The notes beneath the pieces were generated by a model. It ran no database searches. It was not told where the DNA came from and saw nothing but the letters and a program-made list of their open reading frames with translations. The translations under genes were made by a program, and so were the position numbers. DNA of 37,339 bases from Parcubacteria group bacterium Gr01-1014_29 (GTDB taxonomy: Bacteria; Patescibacteriota; Minisyncoccia; Ryanbacterales; 2-02-FULL-48-12): assembly GCA_007376195.1 (NCBI GenBank), contig VMFT01000007.1, positions 1 to 37,339 of the forward strand, in the 5' to 3' direction. Each line of letters begins with the position of its first letter. The first letter of the stretch is position 1. Below are positions 1-7,518 of the stretch, one piece after another.

Positions 1-21
1 AACAATATTGAAACAAAAGAA

Positions 22-45
22 AATCCCGCATGAGGCGGGATTGTT
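22..45 (-). terminator. Hairpin terminator, probably leftward
   Basis: An 8-bp stem (22-29 with 35-42, loop 30-34) is followed on the minus strand by a T-rich run (complement of 1-21). The plus side has only a short GTT, so it most likely ends a leftward gene lying beyond the window edge. Confidence 0.5.
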
Positions 46-59
46 AGGCGCGGTATACT

Positions 60-68
60 TTATCCACA
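60..68 (+). other. DnaA-box-like 9-mer
   Basis: TTATCCACA is an exact match to the classical DnaA box, followed at once by a partial inverse copy (TTGTGGAG). A single box is weak evidence; there is no dnaA, dnaN or box cluster nearby, so this is not called an origin. Confidence 0.3.
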
Positions 69-141
69 GTTGTGGAGTTTCGTAATTCAAAGTTATTAAG
101 TTTTTTGGATCTATCTTTAGAAAGCTTAAATTTTGGAGCTC

Positions 142-170
142 TTGACAGCTATACAATTATAAGTTATCAT
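142..170 (+). promoter_or_regulatory. Sigma70-type promoter, leaderless mRNA
   Basis: TTGACA (142-147), 17-bp spacer, TATCAT (165-170). The ATG of the next gene is 7 nt beyond the -10 box, where transcription would start, so the mRNA is probably leaderless. Confidence 0.75.
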
Positions 171-177
171 TGCCGCT

Positions 178-411
178 ATGAAAAAAATGATTCTTATAAC
201 AGTGTTTCTTATAGGACTTCTTTCCTTTTCTACATTCGCCGAAGCGCGATCAATTCGTGTGAAGGGTTATTATAAACCCTCAACAGGTACATATGTATCA
301 CCTCATTATCGAACATCTCCGAATAGGTATAAATTTGATAATTACTCAACACAAGGGAACTATAATCCTTATACAGGCAGGAAGGGTTATGTGAACCCCT
401 ACAGGTGGTAA
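178..411 (+). CDS. Small secreted protein, YVSPHYRTSPN type
   Basis: A 77-residue protein with a clear signal peptide (MKK, hydrophobic residues 4-20, Ala-rich cleavage region near SFSTFAEA). The mature part is about 55 residues, Tyr/Pro/Asn/Gly rich, with YVSPHYRTSPN and a NPYTGRKGYVNPY tail. I recognise this pattern from short secreted proteins of many bacteria, where no function is established. The start is fixed by the signal peptide and by a promoter whose -10 box lies 7 nt upstream. It leads a cluster of three or four exported or membrane-anchored proteins with 3-4 nt gaps, which suggests one operon acting at the cell surface. Confidence 0.8.
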   Translation: MKKMILITVFLIGLLSFSTFAEARSIRVKGYYKPSTGTYVSPHYRTSPNRYKFDNYSTQGNYNPYTGRKGYVNPYRW

Positions 412-415
412 GGCA

Positions 416-859
416 ATGGAAGAGCGCAATTACAAATACAATCAAGGTAATGCAGCTGTGTGGTTTCTTATAATTGCAGGGATAGCGTTGTTTTCAATTT
501 TTTCTGGAGGTGGTGAAGAGATGATAGAGAGTGAAGCGTACTTCAAAGGGAACATGTCAAATGTTGGTGGTTCTCCATCATACAGATATGAAGATACGCC
601 TAGTTATGCAGATGACCCATATACTACCAATGATGAAAGTAATGACCAGCCTGTAGGATTTTATGGCACCGACACCATGAATGCGTGTAATCAAAGTTCA
701 GGAAATTGCTATGACTTAGATGTAGATAGTGATGGCGAGAATGTAGAACGAATTTATTTTCCAAAAGGAGGATGGGTTGATGTGAATTCTTCTGCCTGTG
801 AAGATGGATATTGTAACGTAGAAGATGAGAATGGAACAGAGTGGGAATTAGAATACTAA
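416..859 (+). CDS. Membrane-anchored acidic protein, unknown
   Basis: A 147-residue protein with one transmembrane segment near residues 13-30 and a glycine run, then an acidic outer domain. The C-terminal half has a DLDVDSDGEN stretch resembling a calcium-binding DxDxDG loop, and four cysteines (NACNQSSGNC and SACEDGYC) that could form two disulfides. It lies 4 nt after the secreted-protein gene and 3 nt before the TTG alternative start of the next. I do not recognise a family. Surface location and calcium binding are inferences from the sequence only. Confidence 0.7.
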   Translation: MEERNYKYNQGNAAVWFLIIAGIALFSIFSGGGEEMIESEAYFKGNMSNVGGSPSYRYEDTPSYADDPYTTNDESNDQPVGFYGTDTMNACNQSSGNCYDLDVDSDGENVERIYFPKGGWVDVNSSACEDGYCNVEDENGTEWELEY

Positions 860-892
860 TCGTTGGAAAGTAATTACAAAATAAATATTGAG

Positions 893-1630
893 ATGAATAT
901 GAATATAAGACGAAGCGGATTTATTGCATTAGTCACATTAGCGGCCACATTTGTAGCCGGATGGATTATTGTTTCGGCTAGCAATGCCGAACAAATAACA
1001 GCATGCGTAACCAAAAATGGCTCCCTGCAAATAGTTGGCGATGGTTACAATAGAAATGCATGCAGAAAAAACGAAACACTTTTAAGCTGGAATATTAAAG
1101 GTGAGAAGGGTGATAAGGGGGACACTGGGCTAAGCGGAGTTGATGGAAAAAATGCAACAGAGCTTCACTTATTTGACGCAAACGGGCAAGATTTGGGGAT
1201 TTATGTAGGAGAAAATAGTGCAGGCATGCCATCGGAGCAACCGATAACATTTAACACTGGTTTAGGAGTGTTTTTTGGATTTGCGCAATCTGGTGCAGAA
1301 CAAAAAAAAGCTAAATTTGAGCCAAGAGAGACAACGTTGCTCTTTGAGCAAATAGACTGCGGAGGCGATATGTTCGTGCATGTCACTACTGGTCGTCAAG
1401 TTCAAAATATTTTTGCCGTTGATAATGGCGGAAATAATCCACGTAATTTCCCACTATTTCTAATAGAAAAAGAATCTGCATCAAGAACAATCCTTTCTCA
1501 TAGTACAGGGACTCCATCGCCTCGTTGTCAAAATTATTCAGTTCCACAAACAGTAGAAACTCTTGTAGCGACAGAAGTTGTCCTACCATTTACCGAGCCG
1601 CTCGCATGGCCGTTAGAAGTTAGAAATTAG
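893..1630 (+). CDS. Anchored protein with short collagen-like stretch
   Basis: About 245 residues. An N-terminal signal anchor (FIALVTLAATFVAGWIIVSA) is followed by an ITACVTKNGSLQIV...ACRKNETLLSWN segment, a pattern I know from bacterial secreted proteins just before collagen-like regions. Here only a few GXY triplets follow (GEKGDKGDTG). The rest is a beta-rich outer domain of about 150 residues without a recognised family, with cysteines in QIDCGG and PRCQNY. The start is uncertain: ATG 893 is chosen, ATG 899 is equally possible, and a TTG at 863 would add ten residues. No good SD is present, so translation may be coupled to the upstream gene. Confidence 0.7.
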   Translation: MNMNIRRSGFIALVTLAATFVAGWIIVSASNAEQITACVTKNGSLQIVGDGYNRNACRKNETLLSWNIKGEKGDKGDTGLSGVDGKNATELHLFDANGQDLGIYVGENSAGMPSEQPITFNTGLGVFFGFAQSGAEQKKAKFEPRETTLLFEQIDCGGDMFVHVTTGRQVQNIFAVDNGGNNPRNFPLFLIEKESASRTILSHSTGTPSPRCQNYSVPQTVETLVATEVVLPFTEPLAWPLEVRN

Positions 1631-1670
1631 TCTTTATTCTATAAGTATTCTTACGAGTCTCGAAACGATA

Positions 1671-1802
1671 TTGGTGATTGGTTTTGCTCTGGTGGTTTAC
1701 TTGCTTTATGAAATACATAAAGTTCTTATAACCATGAATGAAAATGTTTCGAAGAGCGACGCGCAGAAATACAAAGAAGAAGTTGAATTAGATGAGGAGT
1801 AG
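1671..1802 (+). CDS. Possible tiny membrane protein
   Basis: A short reading frame follows the previous gene with a plausible architecture: a hydrophobic segment (LVIGFALVVYLLYEI) and then a charged tail ending KYKEEVELDEE. The frame is open from about 1617. The best start is TTG 1671 (43 codons); an ATG at 1734 would delete the membrane segment. No good SD is visible. The hydrophobic-then-acidic composition argues for a real single-pass protein of the same surface cluster, but the absence of a clear start leaves this doubtful. Confidence 0.35.
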   Translation: MVIGFALVVYLLYEIHKVLITMNENVSKSDAQKYKEEVELDEE

Positions 1803-1855
1803 AAACTTATAGCTCTATGTATGGATTCTATCTTTTCTTTATTTTCCAAATCCTG

Positions 1856-1861
1856 TATAAT
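1856..1861 (+). promoter_or_regulatory. Probable -10 box of toxin-antitoxin pair
   Basis: A TATAAT hexamer lies 20 nt before the ATG at 1882. The -35 region is only T-rich (about 1833-1838), so the promoter may be weak or regulator-dependent. An AAGAAGAA purine stretch serves as a weak SD. Confidence 0.4.
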
Positions 1862-1881
1862 TATGGTAATAAGAAGAACTC

Positions 1882-2424
1882 ATGAGAATACCGATACCAA
1901 AACTTAAGGCAATGATTCTCTACTTTGCTACTTTTACTGATCCAAGATTGTTGGGAAAAGTGAAGTTGATGAAGCTATTTTACTTTGTGGATTTTACCCA
2001 TGTAAAAAACTATGCTTCGCCCATCACCTTTGACAACTATGTTCGTCTAGAGCACGGGCCAATTCCTTCCATAATTCTTAATTTAGTAGACGCAGTAGAA
2101 GATGATACAGACAATGCGATTCTTGTGGATTCGTTTTCTATAAAAACTAGAGACGGTTCTAATCAAAAAAGAGTAGTTCCTACAAGAGAGTTTATAAGTA
2201 AAGATGAAAAGTACTTCACACCAAGCGAACTTAAGGTGTTAAAGAGTGTTTGTGACAGGTTCGCTGGTAAAACCGGCAAGTTTATTGAGGATAAATCTCA
2301 CGAGGAGGCCGCTTGGAGCAAGACAAAAGAGCTAGAGAGCATACCTTACACGCTTGCGACTGAAGATCCAGATTGTCATGTAAGTAAAGAAGAAATAGAG
2401 TTTGTTTTAGGAATATTTAACTGA
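1882..2424 (+). CDS. Panacea-domain (DUF4065) antitoxin
   Basis: A 180-residue protein of the Panacea/SocA-like family. The family core is visible: KLMKLFYFVDFTH, then PITFDNYVRLEHGPIPS at about residues 47-62, and a later FTPSELKVLKSVCDRF helix with SHEEAAW. Panacea proteins are known antitoxins that neutralise many unrelated toxins encoded beside them. The downstream gene starts 6 nt after the stop, the expected bicistronic layout, so the pair probably forms a PanA-PanT-like toxin-antitoxin or defence module. Family membership is well supported; the antitoxin role for this copy is inferred from family and context. Confidence 0.8.
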   Translation: MRIPIPKLKAMILYFATFTDPRLLGKVKLMKLFYFVDFTHVKNYASPITFDNYVRLEHGPIPSIILNLVDAVEDDTDNAILVDSFSIKTRDGSNQKRVVPTREFISKDEKYFTPSELKVLKSVCDRFAGKTGKFIEDKSHEEAAWSKTKELESIPYTLATEDPDCHVSKEEIEFVLGIFN

Positions 2425-2430
2425 TGGGCC

Positions 2431-2811
2431 ATGATAAAATTTGGAAGCATTTTTAGATACAACGAAAATTATTATGTCTATCTAGGGCAAACGGAGGATA
2501 TTATATATGCTGCGCGGATACTTAATAGAGATCAAACTAAAGAATTGCAAAGATTAGATAAGAATAGTGAGAATAAACATATAAAACGGCCGATAGATGA
2601 CAGCACAATCTTTTGTTTCGTAATTCTTTCAACAGACAATTTTCATGAACAAGCAGCGTCGCTCCATAACTCACAGTACGACACTGATGTCCACCCAGAA
2701 TTGATTGGCGAGTTAAATAGTGAGGACGTTGAAAATCTAAAAAAAGAAATTGAAGAGAAATCTGCTATCCCATCTTCCTTAAAAGAAATTGTCCGTAGAA
2801 CATTCCAATAA
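2431..2811 (+). CDS. Candidate toxin partner, unknown family
   Basis: A 126-residue protein directly downstream of the Panacea gene. The first half predicts as a small beta-barrel (MIKFGSIFRYNENYYVYLG, then IIYAARIL, then STIFCFVILS), loosely reminiscent of SH3-like MazF/PemK barrels. The second half is helical and acidic (NSEDVENLKKEIEEKS). I cannot assign a family. The toxin role is inferred from the position, since Panacea antitoxins sit beside variable toxins. It could instead be an accessory protein. Confidence 0.55.
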   Translation: MIKFGSIFRYNENYYVYLGQTEDIIYAARILNRDQTKELQRLDKNSENKHIKRPIDDSTIFCFVILSTDNFHEQAASLHNSQYDTDVHPELIGELNSEDVENLKKEIEEKSAIPSSLKEIVRRTFQ

Positions 2812-2866
2812 GTTCTGCATTTTATCCTGTTGGTAATAAAAAAGACATCAAAGACCATTTGTAAAA

Positions 2867-2965
2867 CTATTGTACAGCCATAAGTTCCTCAATCTGCCGC
2901 ATAGTAAGCTCCGGATATCCCACAAAATCTTCCCACGTTAAAACTACGGACGGACACAGTAACAT
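2867..2965 (-). pseudogene. Short leftward ORF, possible gene remnant
   Basis: A 32-codon minus-strand ORF reading TWEDFVGYPELTMRQIEEL near its end has protein-like composition but no SD, and an in-frame stop two codons upstream of its ATG. It lies alone in the 2812-3049 gap. It could be the tail of a decayed gene or chance. Nothing else was seen in this gap apart from a TATAAT at 3001-3006 that may serve the next gene. Confidence 0.2.
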
Positions 2966-3049
2966 TGTTCACCGTGCGGAGCTTTTTGATAAAATCTTTA
3001 TATAATGCTACTGTGTGGTGAGGTATTTCATTACCAAGGAGAAATGAGA

Positions 3050-3553
3050 ATGATCAATATACTCGCTTTTCTCGGGTTAACAATACTTGCATGCGTCGTG
3101 TATCGGCTTGGAATTTTACCACGAGGACACTATGTTTCTGCTTTTTATACCGTAGTTATGCTAGATACGTTGTGCGTGTGGCTTGTGTTTCCTTTTTTGC
3201 CTGAAATTCACTCGTCAGTTACGTTCGCTCAAGCTCTCCTCATTTCCTTCCTGAGCGCAGTGCTCATTGGGGGAATATTGTTAGAGGGAGGAGGAAATTT
3301 TGTCATTCAGTGTATGGTGAAGTACGGAGTTAAAGAAGAGGTTGGACTTGTTCTTGTGAAGAATTCTTACGCAACACTTGCCCCTTTACTCAATGCGCTT
3401 GCTCTTATTTTTTGGACATTCTTGTTTCCATCCCTGGGTTTTCATATCCTCTGGCCCGGAGCATTGATTGCGGGTGTGATACTTGACTTCTTAGACCGAG
3501 GAGTTGTTGTGCCGTGGTTCTTTAAATTAGGAGATGCTTTAAAGATAAGTTAG
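3050..3553 (+). CDS. Multi-pass membrane protein, unknown
   Basis: A 167-residue hydrophobic protein with about five membrane segments (roughly 2-17, 28-47, 57-77, 98-120, 133-151) and a short C-terminal tail ending FKLGDALKIS. ATG 3050 is chosen because AAGGAG (3036-3041) lies 8 nt before it; ATGs at 3005 and 3044 are in frame but worse placed. Small loops leave little room for catalytic residues, so it may be a channel-like or structural membrane protein. I recognise no family. It is a single gene closed by a strong terminator. Confidence 0.65.
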   Translation: MINILAFLGLTILACVVYRLGILPRGHYVSAFYTVVMLDTLCVWLVFPFLPEIHSSVTFAQALLISFLSAVLIGGILLEGGGNFVIQCMVKYGVKEEVGLVLVKNSYATLAPLLNALALIFWTFLFPSLGFHILWPGALIAGVILDFLDRGVVVPWFFKLGDALKIS

Positions 3554-3563
3554 TTTCAAAAAC

Positions 3564-3588
3564 AGCCCACGCGATGTGGGTTTTTCTT
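3564..3588 (+). terminator. Rho-independent terminator
   Basis: A CCCAC/GTGGG stem (3566-3570 with 3576-3580) is followed by TTTTTCTT. The complement also has a T run, so it may work in both directions. Confidence 0.7.
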
Positions 3589-3630
3589 ATTTCCCACCTC
3601 TTATGTATAGCGGGAAACTGGGAGGGTAGC

Positions 3631-3658
3631 AAGCCATCCAATCGGGTGGCTTTTTTGT
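3631..3658 (+). terminator. Second terminator 60 nt downstream
   Basis: An AAGCCATCC / GGGTGGCTT stem with loop AATC is followed by TTTTTTG. Two terminators in a row hint at a short transcript between them (about 3590-3655), but I see no convincing promoter for it. Confidence 0.7.
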
Positions 3659-3707
3659 TTATGGTCTGATAGTATTATTAAAAGTATTCTTTGAGAGGAG
3701 TTATAGT

Positions 3708-4088
3708 GTGAAGAACTATGTCATTGAGGCAGAAAGTGAAGCCGAACGCATGAGGATTACAGAAATAATCAAGCGCTTCAGGCTTGAAGAAAATCTCATT
3801 ATTAAACACGCGCCTCAAGCGCAAGCATGTCCAACGGATGTCTCGTGTGTCATAAAAAACGGAGATCACAGCATAAACATTCAAAAAGAAGGCCTCCATG
3901 CGGGACTTCTCATACTCATTGACGAGGAAAAGCCGTCGGTACTTGCTAACAATTGCGGAAACTGTTTTATAGATGCGTATAGTAAGTTCATCGGCATCGG
4001 ATTTGAGGATACTATGGTTATAGTGTGCTTCAAGGGGCATAGGTACAATGCAGACTTTTCGGACGAGGAACCCAGTACAAAGCCATAG
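3708..4088 (+). CDS. Orphan protein with CxxC motif
   Basis: A 126-residue protein with a GTG start, preceded by GAGAGGAG at good spacing. The N-terminal helix (EAESEAERMRITEIIKRF) is followed by a mixed alpha/beta body. Cysteines lie at about 41, 47, 83, 86 and 107; NNCGNC at 83-86 could bind a metal or be redox active. I recognise no family. It has its own terminator and stands alone between the terminators at 3631 and 4098. It belongs to the set of orphan genes in this window with strong SD sites. Confidence 0.6.
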   Translation: MKNYVIEAESEAERMRITEIIKRFRLEENLIIKHAPQAQACPTDVSCVIKNGDHSINIQKEGLHAGLLILIDEEKPSVLANNCGNCFIDAYSKFIGIGFEDTMVIVCFKGHRYNADFSDEEPSTKP

Positions 4089-4097
4089 CAACGACAT

Positions 4098-4126
4098 GCG
4101 CGACTGCAACAAGGTCGCGCTTTTTC
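4098..4126 (+). terminator. Rho-independent terminator
   Basis: A GCGCGAC / GTCGCGC 7-bp stem (4098-4104 with 4114-4120) is followed by TTTTTC. Confidence 0.8.
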
Positions 4127-4229
4127 ATATTAAAGCCAGCAATAGGAAAAGAAGTAGCAAAAACTACCTTTTTCCCTTATAGTAAATTACTATCTCAAGA
4201 GATTTTTGTCACATCTAAACAGGATGGAT

Positions 4230-4988
4230 ATGCTGGCGCTAACCGTAGAAAATTTAAAAAAGCGATATAAAACCGGCACGGAAGCCTTAAAGGGAGTTTC
4301 TCTCACAATACCCGCCGGGGATTTTTTTGGTTTGCTGGGTCCCAATGGGGCGGGCAAAACTACCATAATAGGCATTGTTACCGGGCTTGTTAACAAAACC
4401 GAAGGTTTGGTGTCCGTTTTCGGACATGATATTGACAAAGAGCCAGAACGTGCCAAGGCGCGAATCGGTCTTGTTGGGCAAGAGGTAAACTTTAATCCAT
4501 TTGAGAAACCCTTTGATATTGTGGTTAATCAAGGCGGGTATTATGGTATCCCGCGATCAATCGCTATCCCGCGTGCTAAAAAACTTCTACACGACTTAGG
4601 AATCGGTGAAAAAATGATGCAAGGTTCTATGACCCTCTCCGGCGGCATGAAGCGCAGACTTATGATTGCCCGCGCCTTAATACACCAGCCACGTTTTCTT
4701 ATACTTGACGAACCAACAGCGGGAGTGGATGTGGAACTTCGACGGGGTATGTGGGATTACCTGCGTTCTCTTACGGCGGACGGTCTCACGATTCTTCTAA
4801 CCACTCATTATCTTGAGGAGGCAGAACAATTGTGTAAAAACATTGCCATCATCAATAAGGGTGAGATTGTCGCCAAAGGCACAATGGCAGAGATCCTCGC
4901 TATGCACGAAAGCGCCGAATCAGAAAAAAGTGATTATAGGGGTGGACGGTTGGAAGAAGTATTTATTAAGCTTACACAACAAAAATAA
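4230..4988 (+). CDS. ABC-2 exporter ATPase subunit
   Basis: A 252-residue ABC ATPase of the drug or polysaccharide exporter class (DrrA/YadG-like). Walker A is GPNGAGKTT, the signature is LSGGMKRR, Walker B is FLILDEP, and the H-loop is in LLTTHYLEEAE. It supplies energy to the membrane subunit encoded 2 nt downstream. ATG 4230 (MLALTVENLKK) is chosen because family members begin this way and an ACAGG purine stretch lies about 6 nt upstream; ATG 4224 and TTG 4206 are in-frame alternatives. The exported substrate cannot be told from the sequence. Confidence 0.9.
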   Translation: MLALTVENLKKRYKTGTEALKGVSLTIPAGDFFGLLGPNGAGKTTIIGIVTGLVNKTEGLVSVFGHDIDKEPERAKARIGLVGQEVNFNPFEKPFDIVVNQGGYYGIPRSIAIPRAKKLLHDLGIGEKMMQGSMTLSGGMKRRLMIARALIHQPRFLILDEPTAGVDVELRRGMWDYLRSLTADGLTILLTTHYLEEAEQLCKNIAIINKGEIVAKGTMAEILAMHESAESEKSDYRGGRLEEVFIKLTQQK

Positions 4989-4990
4989 TT

Positions 4991-5773
4991 ATGACACCGA
5001 GAGAACTTTGGACATCTTTTTATACGATGTTGCGCAAAGATATTGTGCGCATGTTCCGTATCTGGATTCAGACTTTCTTGCCGTCTATCATTACCTCCGT
5101 TCTCTATTTTCTTATCTTTGGCACCGTACTCGGTTCACAAATCGGAGAAATGCAGGGCGTTAGTTATATGAAGTTCGTTGTGCCCGGGCTTGTGATGCTG
5201 GCTATCGTTACAACTTCTTATGCTAACACGTCATTTACGTTTTTCGCCTCAAAATTCTTCGCCCGTTCTATTGATGAAATTTTAGTTTCTCCGACTCCTC
5301 CCTGGTTATTAATTGCCGGCTTCGTAGGCGGCGGCATGGTACGGGGTATACTTGTTGGCATGTTGGTGCTTCTTGTTTCCCTGTTTTTTACCGGGCTCCA
5401 CTTGGCCATGTACAATGTTCTTATCATCTTCGGTTTTGCTATACTCACTGCCCTCGTCTTTGCTTTAGCCGGTCTTGTTAATGGCATCTACGCAAAATCA
5501 ATTGATGGTATTAATATCGTGCCGACCTTTATTTTAACTCCACTCGTTTATCTGGGAGGTATCTTTTACTCGGTTCATGATTTGCCAGCTTGGTGGCAGA
5601 ATATCACATATGCCAATCCGCTTTTCTATCTTATAAACGGCTTTCGGTACGGTTTCTTGGGTATAACCGATGTCTCACTCGTTACTTCGATAGGCATACT
5701 CGTGAGTATGGTGGTGATTCTTGTCGCCACTAATTGGTATTTTATCCGCACCGGCCTCGGTTTAAAACAATAA
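4991..5773 (+). CDS. ABC-2 type permease subunit
   Basis: A 260-residue integral membrane protein with about six transmembrane segments: an N-terminal cytoplasmic helix (ELWTSFYTMLRKDIVRMFR), then helices near 27-48, 60-82, 105-133, 139-162, 170-190 and 232-252. This is the ABC2_membrane fold (YadH/DrrB-like). The conserved region before the last helix reads NPLFYLINGFRYGFLG, a motif I associate with this family. It pairs with the ATPase just upstream to form an exporter of unknown substrate, possibly lipid-linked glycans or drugs. Confidence 0.9.
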   Translation: MTPRELWTSFYTMLRKDIVRMFRIWIQTFLPSIITSVLYFLIFGTVLGSQIGEMQGVSYMKFVVPGLVMLAIVTTSYANTSFTFFASKFFARSIDEILVSPTPPWLLIAGFVGGGMVRGILVGMLVLLVSLFFTGLHLAMYNVLIIFGFAILTALVFALAGLVNGIYAKSIDGINIVPTFILTPLVYLGGIFYSVHDLPAWWQNITYANPLFYLINGFRYGFLGITDVSLVTSIGILVSMVVILVATNWYFIRTGLGLKQ

Positions 5774-5778
5774 TAAAT

Positions 5779-5800
5779 GCACTCACGGCGGAGTGCTTGA
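5779..5800 (+). terminator. Hairpin after exporter operon
   Basis: A GCACTC / GAGTGC stem (5779-5784 with 5791-5796) is followed only by TTGATTA, so it is a weak terminator. Confidence 0.45.
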
Positions 5801-5862
5801 TTACACAACATAAATGTGGTTTAGTTCATTTGATTTGAAAGTTTGAAAAAGGAGGATGAGAT

Positions 5863-6252
5863 ATGCGGAAACTTAGTGGGACATTTGTCTGTGTGGCTTG
5901 TCAGTCCAGAAAAAACCCATGTCTCTGGGATGGCTCAGAACTCTGCGAGGACCCGGGCCGGCCGAAGTGGACGTGCGGTGATTTGTTTTGCGCTGCCAAT
6001 GTCCGTCGGATTAGCGAGAAGTCACGACTCAAGTATTTAGCTGACAAGAGCATTGAAATAATCTTCGAGATGAACCTTCTGAATAGCGAGGTTGTGACTC
6101 TGCTGAAGCACTACCCCGGTGCCAGCCGTGTACAGCAGCTTACGCACTACTTCGTGAAAGTATACAAGATTCCACTCGAACATCCGCTCTCCCGGCTACT
6201 TTTAGCCAAAGAAGCATGGATGGAGAGTCGCATTTCCGAGCTGGTGCTCTAA
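5863..6252 (+). CDS. Orphan zinc-ribbon-like protein
   Basis: A 129-residue protein with a strong SD (AAAGGAGG, 5848-5855) 7 nt before the ATG. The N-terminal 45 residues hold six cysteines (10, 13, 20, 28, 38, 43; CVAC, then NPC, LC, TC, FC), likely a zinc-binding knuckle. The rest is helical (KSRLKYLADKSIEIIFEM, then HPLSRLLLAKEAWMES). I recognise no family. A zinc ribbon plus helices could mean nucleic-acid or protein binding, but that is only inference. It is flanked by terminators and so is transcribed alone. Confidence 0.65.
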   Translation: MRKLSGTFVCVACQSRKNPCLWDGSELCEDPGRPKWTCGDLFCAANVRRISEKSRLKYLADKSIEIIFEMNLLNSEVVTLLKHYPGASRVQQLTHYFVKVYKIPLEHPLSRLLLAKEAWMESRISELVL

Positions 6253-6272
6253 TGGCATAGCACGATACCACA

Positions 6273-6333
6273 TCGTCAGACCGAGAGGTCGTCCCACTGG
6301 ATACACTTCTCAGTCTGGCGACTTTTTGTTTTT
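6273..6333 (+). terminator. Long imperfect hairpin terminator
   Basis: An imperfect stem pairs GTC..AGAC..GAGA (from 6274) with TCTCAGTCTGGCGAC (ending about 6322), followed by TTTTTGTTTTT. Confidence 0.65.
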
Positions 6334-6418
6334 GTCTATGTATACCAAAATCTCATCAAATCTTTTCTAATATTTATCCAATCCAAAGTTTTAAACTCAT
6401 TCAGTAGTGCGGAGTACT

Positions 6419-7381
6419 ATGCTCATAGATGAAATTACAATCACAGTAAAATCGGGAGACGGCGGCAGAGGCGGCGTTGCTTTTAATAATGTCATGATGA
6501 GCTTGGGACCGACCGGCGGGAATGGCGGACGAGGCGGCAGCATCTACTTTGAAGGTATTTCTGATTTGGGCGCTCTGGGCCAATTTAGATACAAAAAAGA
6601 TAGTAAGGCAAAAGACGGCGCAAATGGCAAGGGGCAATTTAGCGATGGTCCGGACGCCGCGGATATTATCTTGCGAATTCCGGTAGGTACGGTGATTCAT
6701 GTAATTGAAACAGGAGGAACAAAAGAAGTGTTGAAAATCGGCGAAAGAATCCTCATGGCTAAAGGCGGCCGCGGCGGCAAAGGAAACTATAAATTCCGCT
6801 CACCTAAAAATACGAGCCCCCGAGAGTTTCAAAATGGCCTCCCCGGCGAGCATGTTACTCTCGAGCTTGAACTTAAACTTATTGCCGATGTGGGCATTAT
6901 TGGTTTGCCGAATGCGGGGAAATCGAGTTTGTTAAACGAGCTAACCAAAGCAAAAAGTAAAGTTGCCAATTACGCATTCACCACTCTCGAACCGCATCTC
7001 GGCGCGTACTATGAGCTTATTCTTGCGGATATTCCGGGGCTTATCGAAGGAGCTTCCAGCGGGAAGGGTTTGGGTACCAAGTTCTTACGGCATATTGAGC
7101 GCACAAAAATTTTATTTCATCTTATATCCGCAGAGTCCGCAGATCCGGTAAAAGATTACAAAGTCATCAGGAATGAGCTCGCGTTTTACAAGAAAGATCT
7201 CGTGGAAAAAACGGAGTACGTATTTCTCTCTAAGAGCGATATGATACCTTCTCTGGAAGTTAAGAAAAAAGTTGCCGAGCTGAAAAAAGTGTCCAAGAAT
7301 ATTCTCCCGCTTTCTATTCATGACTGGCAAAGTTTAGAAAAAGTGAAACAGATTTTAAATAAGATTAATGATGAAAAGTAA
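6419..7381 (+). CDS. obg: Obg family GTPase
   Basis: A 320-residue GTPase needed for late assembly of the 50S ribosome and stress signalling in other bacteria. The Gly-rich Obg domain spans about 1-155 (SGDGGRGGVAF, GGNGGRGGSIYF). The G domain follows, with G1 GLPNAGKSS, a G2 region at FTTLEPH, G3 DIPGLIEG and a G4-like LSKSDM in place of the usual NKxD. It ends right after the G domain, so the C-terminal OCT domain of longer Obg proteins is absent. ATG 6419 matches the family N-terminus (MLIDEITITV); an upstream GTG at 6407 is less likely. Only a weak purine-rich SD precedes it. Confidence 0.95.
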   Translation: MLIDEITITVKSGDGGRGGVAFNNVMMSLGPTGGNGGRGGSIYFEGISDLGALGQFRYKKDSKAKDGANGKGQFSDGPDAADIILRIPVGTVIHVIETGGTKEVLKIGERILMAKGGRGGKGNYKFRSPKNTSPREFQNGLPGEHVTLELELKLIADVGIIGLPNAGKSSLLNELTKAKSKVANYAFTTLEPHLGAYYELILADIPGLIEGASSGKGLGTKFLRHIERTKILFHLISAESADPVKDYKVIRNELAFYKKDLVEKTEYVFLSKSDMIPSLEVKKKVAELKKVSKNILPLSIHDWQSLEKVKQILNKINDEK

Positions 7382-7391
7382 TAAGCTTTGA

Positions 7392-7420
7392 TTGACAAAA
7401 TAGTTTGAGCATGATATACT
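7392..7420 (+). promoter_or_regulatory. Promoter of first cold-shock gene
   Basis: TTGACA (7392-7397), 17-bp spacer, TATACT (7415-7420). Start predicted near 7427. Confidence 0.8.
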
Positions 7421-7426
7421 TATCTA

Positions 7427-7518
7427 CATCAATGCAGCGCTGATCCAGAGAAATGGATCGAGTCTCTATTTTCAACGTATTTGCTTGATATCTTATTAGC
7501 TCTTCTTTATATAGCTAT
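7427..7518 (+). promoter_or_regulatory. Long structured 5' UTR of cold-shock mRNA
   Basis: About 92 nt lie between the predicted transcription start and the ATG, unlike the very short leaders elsewhere. It holds a GATCCA / TGGATC hairpin near 7442-7459 and a U-rich end with no clear SD. Long leaders that refold with temperature are known for cspA mRNAs; the same role here is inference. Confidence 0.5.

Noticed and set aside
3590-3660. Small RNA between two successive terminators
   Set aside because: The paired terminators are suggestive, but I could not find a promoter with acceptable -35 and -10 boxes on either strand.
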